A stretch of DNA of 33,102 nucleotides from Chloroflexota bacterium. GTDB lineage: Bacteria; Chloroflexota; Anaerolineae; B4-G1. The notes below the pieces were generated by a model that worked only from the letters and a program-made list of their open reading frames with translations, searched no databases and was not told the DNA's origin. The stretch covers positions 1-33,102 of the forward strand of contig DSDT01000374.1 in the NCBI GenBank assembly GCA_011048615.1, read 5' to 3'. The translations under genes were made by a program, and so were the position numbers. The first letter of the stretch is position 1, and every line of letters starts with the position of its first letter. Shown one piece after another: positions 24,349 to 30,754 of the stretch.

Positions 24349-25968
24349 ATGGATGCGAGAATTCTCATCGTGGACGACAGTGTCAGCCTGGTTGATACGC
24401 TGATCGACATTCTCTCTGACCAGGGATATGACGTCGAGGCTTGTGGCGATGGCGAGTCGGCCTGGGATCGGCTGGTGACCGGAGCAGAACGGAAGTCGCC
24501 GATGCCCGATTTGCTGTTGCTGGACTTGAATCTGCCCCGCATGGATGGGCTGACGCTCCTGCGTCGCCTGCGGGCGGATGAACGGTTCGCCCTCCTGCCC
24601 GTGATTATCCTGACGGTGGAGACCGACGCCGCCACTCGGCTGGCGGTGTTGGAGGCCGGGGCCAACGACTATATCCTCAAACCGATCCAGGCGGTCGAGT
24701 TGCTGGCCCGCGTGAGGGTGCTCATGGGATGGAAGCTGGCCGAGCGCATCGAGCAGCGTCGCATGGAGCAGCTGATCGAGGCGGGACGGATTCTGCTGTC
24801 CACCCTCGATCTGGACAGCGTACTGGAGCGCGTCATGGAGATCGCCATGGTCGAGCTGGGCGTGGAGGACACGGCCATCTGGCTGCGTGAACCGGATGGA
24901 ACCCTCACCTGCCGGGCGGCCTTTGGAAGAGCGGCCAGTCTGCTGGTGGGGACGCAGATGGAGCCGGGAGCGGGGGTTGCCGGGTGGGTGCTCGAGCAGA
25001 AACAGTCCGCCCTCGTGGCCGACGCCCAGACCGACCCGCGATTCAATCCCACGATAGACCGCCGGCTGGGATTCCACACCCGCGATCTCGTCACGGTGCC
25101 GCTTCTGGTGCGGGGGATGGGCACTGGTGTCCTGCAGGCAGTCAACAAGAAGGACGGGGGCTTTTCCCCTGTTGATCTGGCGTGGATGGAGGTGTTGGCG
25201 CCTCTGGCGGCGGCGGCTATCGCCAGCGCACGGTTGTTCCAAGAGTTGCAGCAGCGCACCGTTCAGCTTCAAAAGCAGACGGTGCAGCTCCAGGCGCACA
25301 ATGAGGAATTGGATGCCTTTGCTCACACCGTGGCCCACGATCTCAAGTCTCCAGTGACCAGCATCTATGGCTATGCCACCATGTTGGAGGAGACGTATAC
25401 CGAACTGTCGGAGGACGTGCTGTACGAGAGTGTGCATCGTATTGTGCGTGGGGCAGACAAGATGCACCGCATCATTGACGAACTGTTGCTGCTGGCCGGG
25501 GTGCGGAAGCAGGAAGTGAAGGCGGCTGCCCTGGATATGGGGTCCGTCGTGGCCGAGGCCGTGCAGCGACTGACCGACGTAATCGAGCAGTCCCAGGCCG
25601 AGGTCGTGCTGCCGGATGCGTGGCCGGTGGCGCTAGGGTACGGGCCGTGGATCGAGGAGGTGTGGACTAACTATATCAGCAACAGCATCAAGTATGGTGG
25701 TCGTCCGCCGCGCGTCGAGTTGGGCGCGGTGGCCCAGCCGGACGGTTGGACCCGGTTCTGGGTGCGCGACAATGGGCCAGGTCTCACTGCAGAGGCCCAG
25801 GCCAGGCTGTTCGTGCCGTTCACGAAACTGGACCAGGTGCGGGTGGAGGGGCACGGGTTGGGGCTCTCCATCGTGCAGCGCATCCTGGAAAAGCTGGGGG
25901 GCAAGGTGGGAGTGGAGAGCGAGATCGGGCAGGGCTGTGTGTTCAGCTTTTTCCTCCCAACGTTATAA
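24349..25968 (+). CDS. REC-GAF-histidine kinase hybrid
   Basis: A 539-residue cytoplasmic signalling protein with an N-terminal receiver domain (D9/D10 pocket, phosphoacceptor D59 in LLLLDLNLPRMDG, K in ILKPIQ), a GAF domain at about 145-305 (GAGVAGWVLEQ, VTVPLLVRG), a Gln-rich coiled coil, HisKA with H330 in AHTVAHDLKSPV, and HATPase_c (NYISNSIKYGG, VRDNGPGL, GHGLGLSIVQRILEKLGG). The receiver comes first, so the kinase is probably controlled by phosphorylation from another kinase as well as by the GAF ligand. RBS AGGAGGAG lies upstream of ATG 24349. Neighbours are a dehydrogenase and a transporter; no output regulator is adjacent. Confidence 0.92.
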   Translation: MDARILIVDDSVSLVDTLIDILSDQGYDVEACGDGESAWDRLVTGAERKSPMPDLLLLDLNLPRMDGLTLLRRLRADERFALLPVIILTVETDAATRLAVLEAGANDYILKPIQAVELLARVRVLMGWKLAERIEQRRMEQLIEAGRILLSTLDLDSVLERVMEIAMVELGVEDTAIWLREPDGTLTCRAAFGRAASLLVGTQMEPGAGVAGWVLEQKQSALVADAQTDPRFNPTIDRRLGFHTRDLVTVPLLVRGMGTGVLQAVNKKDGGFSPVDLAWMEVLAPLAAAAIASARLFQELQQRTVQLQKQTVQLQAHNEELDAFAHTVAHDLKSPVTSIYGYATMLEETYTELSEDVLYESVHRIVRGADKMHRIIDELLLLAGVRKQEVKAAALDMGSVVAEAVQRLTDVIEQSQAEVVLPDAWPVALGYGPWIEEVWTNYISNSIKYGGRPPRVELGAVAQPDGWTRFWVRDNGPGLTAEAQARLFVPFTKLDQVRVEGHGLGLSIVQRILEKLGGKVGVESEIGQGCVFSFFLPTL

Positions 25969-25970
25969 CG

Positions 25971-26003
25971 AGGTGCGACGCACTTGTCAAGTGCGTCGCA
26001 CCT
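25971..26003. repeat. Perfect 15-bp palindromic hairpin
   Basis: AGGTGCGACGCACTT (25971-25985) and AAGTGCGTCGCACCT (25989-26003) form a perfect 15-bp inverted repeat around GTC. It sits 2 bases after the kinase stop and 1 base before the MFS Shine-Dalgarno. No T run follows, so it looks like a dispersed REP-like palindrome or an mRNA-processing hairpin rather than a classic terminator. Confidence 0.9.
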
Positions 26004-26018
26004 GTAAGGAGGTTTGGC

Positions 26019-27341
26019 GTGAAACTGGATTACAAGAAAACGTTTTTGATCGGCTTTGGATTCTTTGGCATCAGTGTGTTGTGGACGATGTATAACGCCT
26101 ACGTACCCATCTATTTGCAGGCGGGCAATCCGGGCTTTGACGCTCCCGACGAGGTAGGCTTTGGCCTGCGGGCCGGGCTGACCGGAGTGATTATGACGCT
26201 GGACAACGTGGCGGCTTTCTTTCTCCTGCCGCTGATCGGCGTGTGGTCCGACCGGGTGTGGACCCGCTTTGGCCGCCGCATGCCGTTCATCCTGGCGTTG
26301 GCCCCCATCGCCATCCTGGCCTTTGTCCTGATTCCCGTGGCCGTCCAAATGATCCCCCCCGAGTTGAACGGGCAGACGGATCAACTGGTGACGCCGCTGG
26401 CGCTGTTCATGGTCGCTGTGGGCCTCTTTTTGCTGGCGATGGCCTGTTTCCGTACCCCGGTCATCGCGCTGATGCCGGATCTGACTCCCAGCCCACTCCG
26501 TTCCCAGGCGAACGGGGTGATCAACATGATGGGCGGCATTGGCACCCTGATGGCGACTCTGGGGAGCGGCTTTCTGTACAGCATGGGGCGGATGGTTCCC
26601 TTTCTCTTTGGCGCTGTGTTGATGGCGGCCGCCGTGCTGATGCTGTACTTTTTCGTCCAAGAGCGGCGGGATGTCGAGATCGAGGCGCGGGAGGACGAGG
26701 GGTTAGGGGGGCTGCGGGGCGTCCAACGGGTCTCGCCGGAGGCCCGCCGCAGTCTGGCCTTCCTGATGAGCGCCATCTTTTGCTGGTTCGTTGGCTACAA
26801 CGTGGTAGAGACCTTTCTCTCTTCCTACGGTGTGAGCGAGCTGGGCATGTCCACTGGGCGTGCGCCGCTGCTGATGGGTGTGGCGTCGCTGGCCTTCCTG
26901 GCCTTTGCGGTTCCGGCCGGCTATGTCGCGGCGCGCTTCGGGCGGCGGCGCACGATCATCTCTGGCCTGGCGATCTTTGCCTTGCTGCTGACGGCCAACT
27001 TTTTCCTCCGCAGTGGGACCCTGATCTGGCCCATTATGGCGATTGGCGGTGTGGGCTGGGCGCTGGTCAACATCAACTCGCTGCCCATGGTGGTGGATAT
27101 TTCCGCCTCCGACGCCGACCTGGGCACCTACACCGGGCTGTACTATATCGCCTCCCAGTTTGCGGCCGTGGTTGGGCCCATCGTCAATGGCTACATCGTC
27201 GAGTGGGGCGGCAACGATTACAATCTGATATTTGTCGTGACGCCGGCCTTTTTCCTGCTGGCGATCCTGTGCATGCTGGGTGTGACGAAAGGAGAGGCAA
27301 AGGGAGCGGACAGTGAGTATTGGATGATCCAGTCCGCTTGA
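26019..27341 (+). CDS. MFS transporter, GPH/SLC45-like sugar transporter
   Basis: A 440-residue membrane protein with about 12 helices in two halves. Seen: GFFGISVLWTMYNAYVPIYLQ in helix 1, the MFS loop motif VWSDRVWTRFGRRMPFIL between helices 2 and 3, ACFRTPVIALMPDLTPSPLRSQANG in the middle (typical of the sucrose/SLC45 and GPH groups), and a second motif AARFGRRRTII. These carriers move sugars with protons or sodium. GTG 26019 follows TAAGGAGGT. The gene lies downstream of the dehydrogenase and kinase genes and ends in a strong terminator. The substrate is inferred only from family and neighbours. Confidence 0.88.
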   Translation: MKLDYKKTFLIGFGFFGISVLWTMYNAYVPIYLQAGNPGFDAPDEVGFGLRAGLTGVIMTLDNVAAFFLLPLIGVWSDRVWTRFGRRMPFILALAPIAILAFVLIPVAVQMIPPELNGQTDQLVTPLALFMVAVGLFLLAMACFRTPVIALMPDLTPSPLRSQANGVINMMGGIGTLMATLGSGFLYSMGRMVPFLFGAVLMAAAVLMLYFFVQERRDVEIEAREDEGLGGLRGVQRVSPEARRSLAFLMSAIFCWFVGYNVVETFLSSYGVSELGMSTGRAPLLMGVASLAFLAFAVPAGYVAARFGRRRTIISGLAIFALLLTANFFLRSGTLIWPIMAIGGVGWALVNINSLPMVVDISASDADLGTYTGLYYIASQFAAVVGPIVNGYIVEWGGNDYNLIFVVTPAFFLLAILCMLGVTKGEAKGADSEYWMIQSA

Positions 27342-27350
27342 GCGTTTAGC

Positions 27351-27388
27351 AAGCGAGCCTCGCTCATTCCCGAGCGAGGCCCGCTTTT
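27351..27388 (+). terminator. Intrinsic terminator after the MFS gene
   Basis: AAGCGAGCCTCGCTC (27351-27365) pairs with GAGCGAGGCCCGCTT (27372-27386), 14 of 15 positions, loop ATTCCC, followed by a short T run (TTTTG). Confidence 0.8.
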
Positions 27389-27568
27389 GTGTCCATCGTC
27401 GCCCTCTCGTGTCCGGCGTTTTATCTCGTACTGGCTCCCGCTGTGCCCAGACCCTAAACGATGGGTCTACTGCCGCTGCCGGTGTGGAGGCCGGACGTGT
27501 GGGTAGGAAACGGCCGCGGGATGAGGGGAACTCGGCATCTTCCTACTTTGACAATGGCACATTAGCGT

Positions 27569-27687
27569 CAGCAATTCCCGTTTTAGCATCGCCGTCACAC
27601 ATTTGACGTTCGTAGTGGCGACTTTAGTCGCTTCTATTGCGCAAACAGCGAAAGTCGCTACTACGAACTCCATAACGGGAATTGCTG
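27569..27687. mobile_element. 119-bp nested MITE with 14-bp ends and 9-bp target duplication
   Basis: CAGCAATTCCCGTT (27569-27582) and AACGGGAATTGCTG (27674-27687) are perfect terminal inverted repeats. They are flanked directly by the 9-base direct repeat CATTAGCGT (27560-27568 and 27688-27696), a clean target-site duplication. The interior is itself palindromic: TTCGTAGTGGCGACTTT (27609-27625) pairs with AAAGTCGCTACTACGAA (27651-27667) at 16 of 17 positions. No open frame is present. The insertion lies just inside the left end of the outer element, so it came later. Confidence 0.82.
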
Positions 27688-27719
27688 CATTAGCGTAAAA
27701 CCGCGCTTGTGGCGCAAAC

Positions 27720-27838
27720 GCCCGGCGATAAAGTCGCCGGGCTACGGAGCAGCGCCCGATTCATCGGGCTTAGGAGCCCCGTTCACGGGGCGAAAGCTCT
27801 GTAGCCGGGGCACTTTATGCCCTGGCGGGCCTTGCCCG
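27720..27838. repeat. Array of five GC-rich hairpins
   Basis: Five stems follow one another: GCCCGGCGA/TCGCCGGGC (27720-27742), GCCCGA/TCGGGC with loop TTCA (27754-27769), GCCCCG/CGGGGC with loop TTCA (27776-27791), CCGGGGCA/TGCCCTGG (27805-27825, one G-U) and CGGGC/GCCCG (27826-27838). Two of them share the loop TTCA but have different stems, so the structure, not the sequence, is repeated. Confidence 0.75.
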
Positions 27839-27903
27839 GGAACTAGGCCGCCAAAGGTAGAATGTGCCATTGTCAAGCTACGGTCATTCCAGTGGCGGAG
27901 CTT

Positions 27904-27932
27904 TTGCCAACTCGCGCGTTATCTGGTAAAGT
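27904..27932 (+). promoter_or_regulatory. Probable promoter of the TPR gene
   Basis: TTGCCA (27904-27909), 17-base spacer, TAAAGT (27927-27932) with a TGG extended -10. It is just outside the right end of the mobile element. The predicted leader to GTG 28137 is about 200 bases. Confidence 0.5.
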
Positions 27933-28136
27933 ATGGGAGCGAGTTAGCAAGGGTCGGCCGTGGAGTTCTGGCGGCGGTCGGTATTCGGTAGGTGGATTTC
28001 GTACCCATGGTAGAGTTGAGAATCCGTCCTACATGTGGAGGGTATCGTCTGCGGCTGGGCTTGACTGGGGAGCATCCCCGTCGGCGCAGGGGGAGAAACC
28101 GGTGTAATTGGGCGTATCTTGTATTTGGAGGGTTCC
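27933..28136 (+). other. Long, possibly structured leader of the TPR gene
   Basis: No convincing gene is seen. Near the end, GAC-T-GGGGA (28067-28075) can fold with TCCCC-GTC (28079-28086), enclosed by a possible TGCG/CGCA stem (TGCG about 28050, CGCA about 28088), then a G-rich stretch. I do not recognise a known riboswitch here. Confidence 0.3.
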
Positions 28137-28850
28137 GTGTCTGAGACTGAAAATCAAAGGGAGAATAACGACAGTTGGAAACAGCATTTCAAACAGGGTA
28201 TGATGCACGGGAACGTTGGAAGCACGGACCAAGCGATGGCGAGTTTTCGCCAGGCTATCGAGTTGGCGCCGGATGAGCCGTATCCCCATTACGAACTGGG
28301 GTACACGCTGTTCCGCCAGGGGCAGTACGAGGAGGCGCTTCACGAGCTGCGGACTACCGACGCGCTCTCTCCCGGTTTTTTCCAAGTTCAGACCGAAATC
28401 TACCTGTGCGAGTGCATGGCAGCCGGCAAGGTCGGCCTCGATGGGCTGGAAGTGCTGCGGATGCTCAAACAATTGGCAGACCTCGGCGTGGCTCAGAGCG
28501 AGGAGGCGGTCGCCCTCAGTCGTCGCGCCGTCGAGTTGGCGCCCTCCTGTGCGCTGGGTTACCTGCACCTCGGTCAGGCGCTGTGGGAGACCAACCCCCC
28601 CATCGCCGAAAAGGCGCTGCTCCACTGCCTCAAACTGCAGCCCGACGACACGACGGTCATCAACGCCAAGATGTACTTGGGAATGATTCGGCAGGCCAAG
28701 GGCGAGTTGGACGCGGCTCGCCAAATCTGGCAGGTGGTAGTGGACGAGTACGAGGGGAATCCCCATGTCAAGATGTGCCAGGTGCTGCTATCCAGGCACG
28801 AACCCACCACCTCTCAGGGCGAGGAGAAGGCGAGCAGCAGCAATGGGTGA
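28137..28850 (+). CDS. Tetratricopeptide repeat protein
   Basis: A 237-residue soluble protein built of helical repeats. A clear TPR pair is seen at AMASFRQAIELAPDEPYPHYELGYTLFRQGQYEEALHEL (split here: AMASFRQAIELAPDEPY, then PHYELGYTLFRQGQYEEAL), and again at EEAVALSRRAVELAPSC, GYLHLGQALWE and KALLHCLKLQPDD, then AKMYLGMIRQAKGELDAARQ. TPRs bind other proteins; no catalytic motif is visible. GTG 28137 follows GGAGGG; an upstream TTG at 28119 precedes that ribosome site and is rejected. The stop overlaps the next gene by 8 bases, suggesting joint expression. The partner is unknown. Confidence 0.8.
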   Translation: MSETENQRENNDSWKQHFKQGMMHGNVGSTDQAMASFRQAIELAPDEPYPHYELGYTLFRQGQYEEALHELRTTDALSPGFFQVQTEIYLCECMAAGKVGLDGLEVLRMLKQLADLGVAQSEEAVALSRRAVELAPSCALGYLHLGQALWETNPPIAEKALLHCLKLQPDDTTVINAKMYLGMIRQAKGELDAARQIWQVVVDEYEGNPHVKMCQVLLSRHEPTTSQGEEKASSSNG

Positions 28851-29136
28851 GAATATCCTGATTGACGTCAGCGGGTGGGTCGGCGTCGTGGCGCTGCTCC
28901 TAGCCTATGTCCTGGTCTCGACGAGGAAAATCGAGGGGGATTCGAGCTCCTATCAACTGCTGAACGCCGTCGGCAGTGGTTTGCTGATCCTCAATTCCTA
29001 TTACTACGGCGCATACCCATCGGTAGCGGTCAACGTCGTGTGGATCGGCATCGCCGTCTATACCATGATGCGGGTCAGGTCCAAGACCAGGTCCGGGTCA
29101 GGGACGGGATGCGCTGGCGGCCCGGTAGAGGAATAA
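28843..29136 (+). CDS. Small CBU_0592-like membrane protein
   Basis: A 97-residue protein with three predicted membrane helices: VSGWVGVVALLLAYVLVSTR, the QLLNAVGSGLLILNSYYYGA segment, and SVAVNVVWIGIAVYTMM. The order G-W-x-G ... L-L-A-Y-x-L-V-S, then Y-Q-L-L-N-x-x-G, then N-x-V-W matches the CBU_0592 family as I know it; its function is unknown. The basic tail (RVRSKTRSGSG) is cytoplasmic. ATG 28843 lies within the end of the TPR gene, behind GAGGAGAAGG. It ends at the shared terminator 29138-29175. Confidence 0.75.
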   Translation: MGENILIDVSGWVGVVALLLAYVLVSTRKIEGDSSSYQLLNAVGSGLLILNSYYYGAYPSVAVNVVWIGIAVYTMMRVRSKTRSGSGTGCAGGPVEE

Positions 29137-29137
29137 A

Positions 29138-29175
29138 AAACACCGCAGGGTCTGCGGAGCAACCCTGCGGTGTTT
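29138..29175. terminator. Bidirectional terminator between convergent genes
   Basis: AAACACCGCAGGGT (29138-29151) and ACCCTGCGGTGTTT (29162-29175) form a perfect 14-bp stem with a 10-base loop. The A run to its left (29135-29140) gives a U tract for leftward transcripts, and TTT on the right serves rightward ones. It separates the CBU_0592-like gene (+) from the RRM gene (-). Confidence 0.88.
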
Positions 29176-29195
29176 GCGGTTAGAGTGGATTGACT

Positions 29196-29492
29196 CTACC
29201 AGCGACGACGACGTCCGCCGCTGCCACCGCCACCCCGGTCGTCCCTTCTTGGCCGCGCTTCGGCTACCTTGATGGGTCGTCCATCTACATCTCGACCGTC
29301 GAGTTGGCTAATGGCCTCTTGAGCGGCATCATCTTCTGACAGCTCGACGAACGCAAAGCCCTTGGACCGTCCCGTCATCCGATCTGTGATGAGGTTCACG
29401 GATAGCACGTTTCCGATTTCCTCAAAGAGTTCAGACAGTGTGGCCTCGGTTGTCGCGTAATTGAGATTACCGACATATAGTTTCTTTGCCAT
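29196..29492 (-). CDS. RRM-type RNA-binding protein
   Basis: A 98-residue single RRM protein. RNP2 is LYVGNL and RNP1 is KGFAFVEL, with the aromatic residues that stack on RNA. The tail is Gly/Arg-rich (DDRGGGGSGGRRRRW). It is of the small bacterial RRM type known from cyanobacterial Rbp proteins, several of which are cold-induced. ATG 29492 follows a TTGGAGAA ribosome site. It lies 37 bases downstream of the cold-shock gene with no terminator between, so the two form one bicistron, giving a paired cold-shock domain and RRM chaperone set. Confidence 0.95.
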   Translation of the reverse strand: MAKKLYVGNLNYATTEATLSELFEEIGNVLSVNLITDRMTGRSKGFAFVELSEDDAAQEAISQLDGRDVDGRPIKVAEARPRRDDRGGGGSGGRRRRW

Positions 29493-29529
29493 GTTTTCTC
29501 CAAGTGCGGTTGCAGCCGCACAAATCTGC

Positions 29530-29739
29530 CTACAGAACCCTCACATGGACGGCCTGCAGTCCCTTGGGACCTTGTTCAACGCTGAATTCGACGCTCTGTT
29601 CCTCGCGTAATGAACGGAATCCCTCTCCCTCGATGGCCGAATAGTGGACGAATACGTCCTCTTTACCCTCGCGGGAGATAAACCCGTATCCCTTTGCATC
29701 ATTGAACCACTTGACGGTTCCGATTTCCCTTTCACTCAC
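29530..29739 (-). CDS. Cold-shock domain protein (CspA family)
   Basis: A 69-residue cold-shock protein: [19 protein letters not shown] (RNP1 KGYGFI) and [17 protein letters not shown] (RNP2 VFVHY), ending QAVHVRVL. It binds single-stranded RNA/DNA and keeps mRNA unfolded. GTG 29739 is the start; AAGGAG lies about 10 bases upstream. A strong promoter (29870-29898) and a leader of about 125 bases with a long hairpin precede it, as is common for cold-induced csp genes. The RRM gene follows in the same transcript. Confidence 0.95.
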   Translation of the reverse strand: MSEREIGTVKWFNDAKGYGFISREGKEDVFVHYSAIEGEGFRSLREEQSVEFSVEQGPKGLQAVHVRVL

Positions 29740-29770
29740 CTTACTTTACTCCTTAACTTTACATGATTCT

Positions 29771-29859
29771 GGACAAAGTAGCACAGGCAGAACAAAAAAA
29801 CTGCTCAATCTCCGCAAGCTTGGACAGTTTTTGTTATACAGCCAAAACTTACTTTGTCC
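29771..29859 (-). promoter_or_regulatory. Long 5' hairpin in the csp leader
   Basis: GGACAAAGTA (29771-29780) pairs perfectly with TACTTTGTCC (29850-29859). Inside, AACAAAAAAACTG (29791-29803) pairs with CAGTTTTTGTT (29825-29835) with two bulged bases. In the mRNA the hairpin begins a few bases after the predicted start, leaving the ribosome site outside. The A/U-rich inner stem would be temperature-sensitive; role as thermosensor or stabiliser is inferred. Confidence 0.65.
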
Positions 29860-29869
29860 TAACGCTGAT

Positions 29870-29898
29870 ATTCTACCATACCTTGGCAGAACCGCCAA
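29870..29898 (-). promoter_or_regulatory. Promoter of the csp-RRM bicistron
   Basis: On the minus strand TTGGCG (29898-29893), 17-base spacer, TAGAAT (29875-29870), with a TGG extended -10. Predicted start is near 29863. Confidence 0.65.
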
Positions 29899-29910
29899 AT
29901 GGGATGGGAT

Positions 29911-29939
29911 TTGAAGTTTCACGGGATTTGTGCTATCAT
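29911..29939 (+). promoter_or_regulatory. Promoter of the HD hydrolase and aminopeptidase genes
   Basis: TTGAAG (29911-29916), 17-base spacer, TATCAT (29934-29939) with a TGC extended -10. Its -35 box lies only 12 bases from that of the divergent csp promoter, so both could be controlled from one site. The leader to ATG 30092 is about 145 bases with no clear gene in it. Confidence 0.55.
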
Positions 29940-30091
29940 CCCCCATGTGGACGTGAGGGGCGACCAACCCATCATCTTTATGCCATACGGTTCAATCAGG
30001 ATTTCGAGGGATAGATCAGGCAGATTGGCGATCCGTACTATGGTGCTTGACCGGATTGATCTTCTTGCCCGGTCGAAAGAGAGTCGACGAG

Positions 30092-30697
30092 ATGCCAGAA
30101 TACGTTGACCAGGCCAAGCTCACGGCGCGGTTCGAGCAGGCCCTGATATATGCCACTCGCCTCCACGCCCGGCAGGTTAGGAAAGCATCTCAAGTGCCGT
30201 ATATTGTACATTTGCTCAGTACGGCTGCCCTCGTGGTCGAAGATGGGGGCGACGAGGACGAGGCTATCGCGGCTCTGTTACACGATGCCATCGAGGATCA
30301 GGGAGGGGACGAGATTCGCCAAGAGATTCGCTGTCGGTTTGGCGACCGGGTGAGGGCTATCGTGGATGGCTGTACCGATGCGGATGTGCAGCCGAAACCA
30401 CCCTGGCGCGAGCGGAAAGAGAGGTTTCTTGCCTCGTTGGTCCATGCCTCGACCGAAGTGCGTCGTGTGACGGCCGCCGACAAACTTCACAACGTCCGAT
30501 CCATTCTCCTGGAATTCCGGGAGCATGGGGATGCCATTTGGCCGCGCTTCAACGGTGGCAAGAAAGGCACCCTCTGGTACTATCGTGCGGTGGTCCGGGC
30601 GCTTCAAACTGTTGAAGCCCGGGAGGAGACGCGCACTCAACTGGTTGGGGAACTGGATCGGGCTGTCACAGAACTGGAAACTCTGATCCGGAGTTAA
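30092..30697 (+). CDS. Standalone HD-type (p)ppGpp hydrolase-like protein
   Basis: A 201-residue HD-superfamily protein like the N-terminal hydrolase domain of RelA/SpoT (MESH1-like small alarmone hydrolases). Seen: LHARQVRKASQVPYIVHLL, where RelA/SpoT have RK-x(3,4)-PY-I-x-H; the metal pair HD in AALLHDAIEDQGG; and the later TAADKLHNVRSIL motif. The synthetase and TGS/ACT domains are absent, so only hydrolysis is expected. Manganese would be the metal. ATG 30092 (MPEYVDQAKL) is chosen; the open frame extends upstream to 30047 without conserved residues, and no strong Shine-Dalgarno is present. It faces the cold-shock operon and lies 57 bases before the aminopeptidase gene. Other HD phosphohydrolase substrates are possible. 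Confidence 0.8.
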   Translation: MPEYVDQAKLTARFEQALIYATRLHARQVRKASQVPYIVHLLSTAALVVEDGGDEDEAIAALLHDAIEDQGGDEIRQEIRCRFGDRVRAIVDGCTDADVQPKPPWRERKERFLASLVHASTEVRRVTAADKLHNVRSILLEFREHGDAIWPRFNGGKKGTLWYYRAVVRALQTVEAREETRTQLVGELDRAVTELETLIRS

Positions 30698-30754
30698 TAA
30701 TCGCCGGTTCGATCCCAGATCAGGACTAATAATCAAACCGAGGAGGAGCAGCAC

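Larger units (their letters stand above)
27548..27876. mobile_element. 329-bp MITE-like element with perfect 16-bp terminal inverted repeats
   Basis: TTGACAATGGCACATT (27548-27563) is matched exactly in reverse by AATGTGCCATTGTCAA (27861-27876). The interior has no convincing gene. It contains a second inserted element (27569-27687) and a hairpin array (27720-27838). A CTAC direct repeat (27543-27546 and 2778-81 of the 278xx block, i.e. 27878-27881) could be a target duplication but is too short to trust. A shorter relative with related ends lies at 32327-32448, so the ends define a small dispersed family. No transposase is encoded; mobilisation would be in trans. Confidence 0.7.

Noticed and set aside
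25746-26018. In-frame upstream extension of the MFS gene
   Set aside because: It overlaps the kinase gene out of frame and crosses the palindrome; GTG 26019 has a strong ribosome site and a normal MFS N-terminus.
27342-28136. Search for a CRISPR array or transposase gene in the repeat-rich gap
   Set aside because: Repeats are inverted, not regularly spaced direct repeats, and no frame resembles a transposase or Cas protein.
29899-30108. Possible small upstream ORF in the leader of the HD hydrolase gene
   Set aside because: It has no ribosome site or recognisable features, spans the predicted promoter and overlaps the hydrolase start out of frame.
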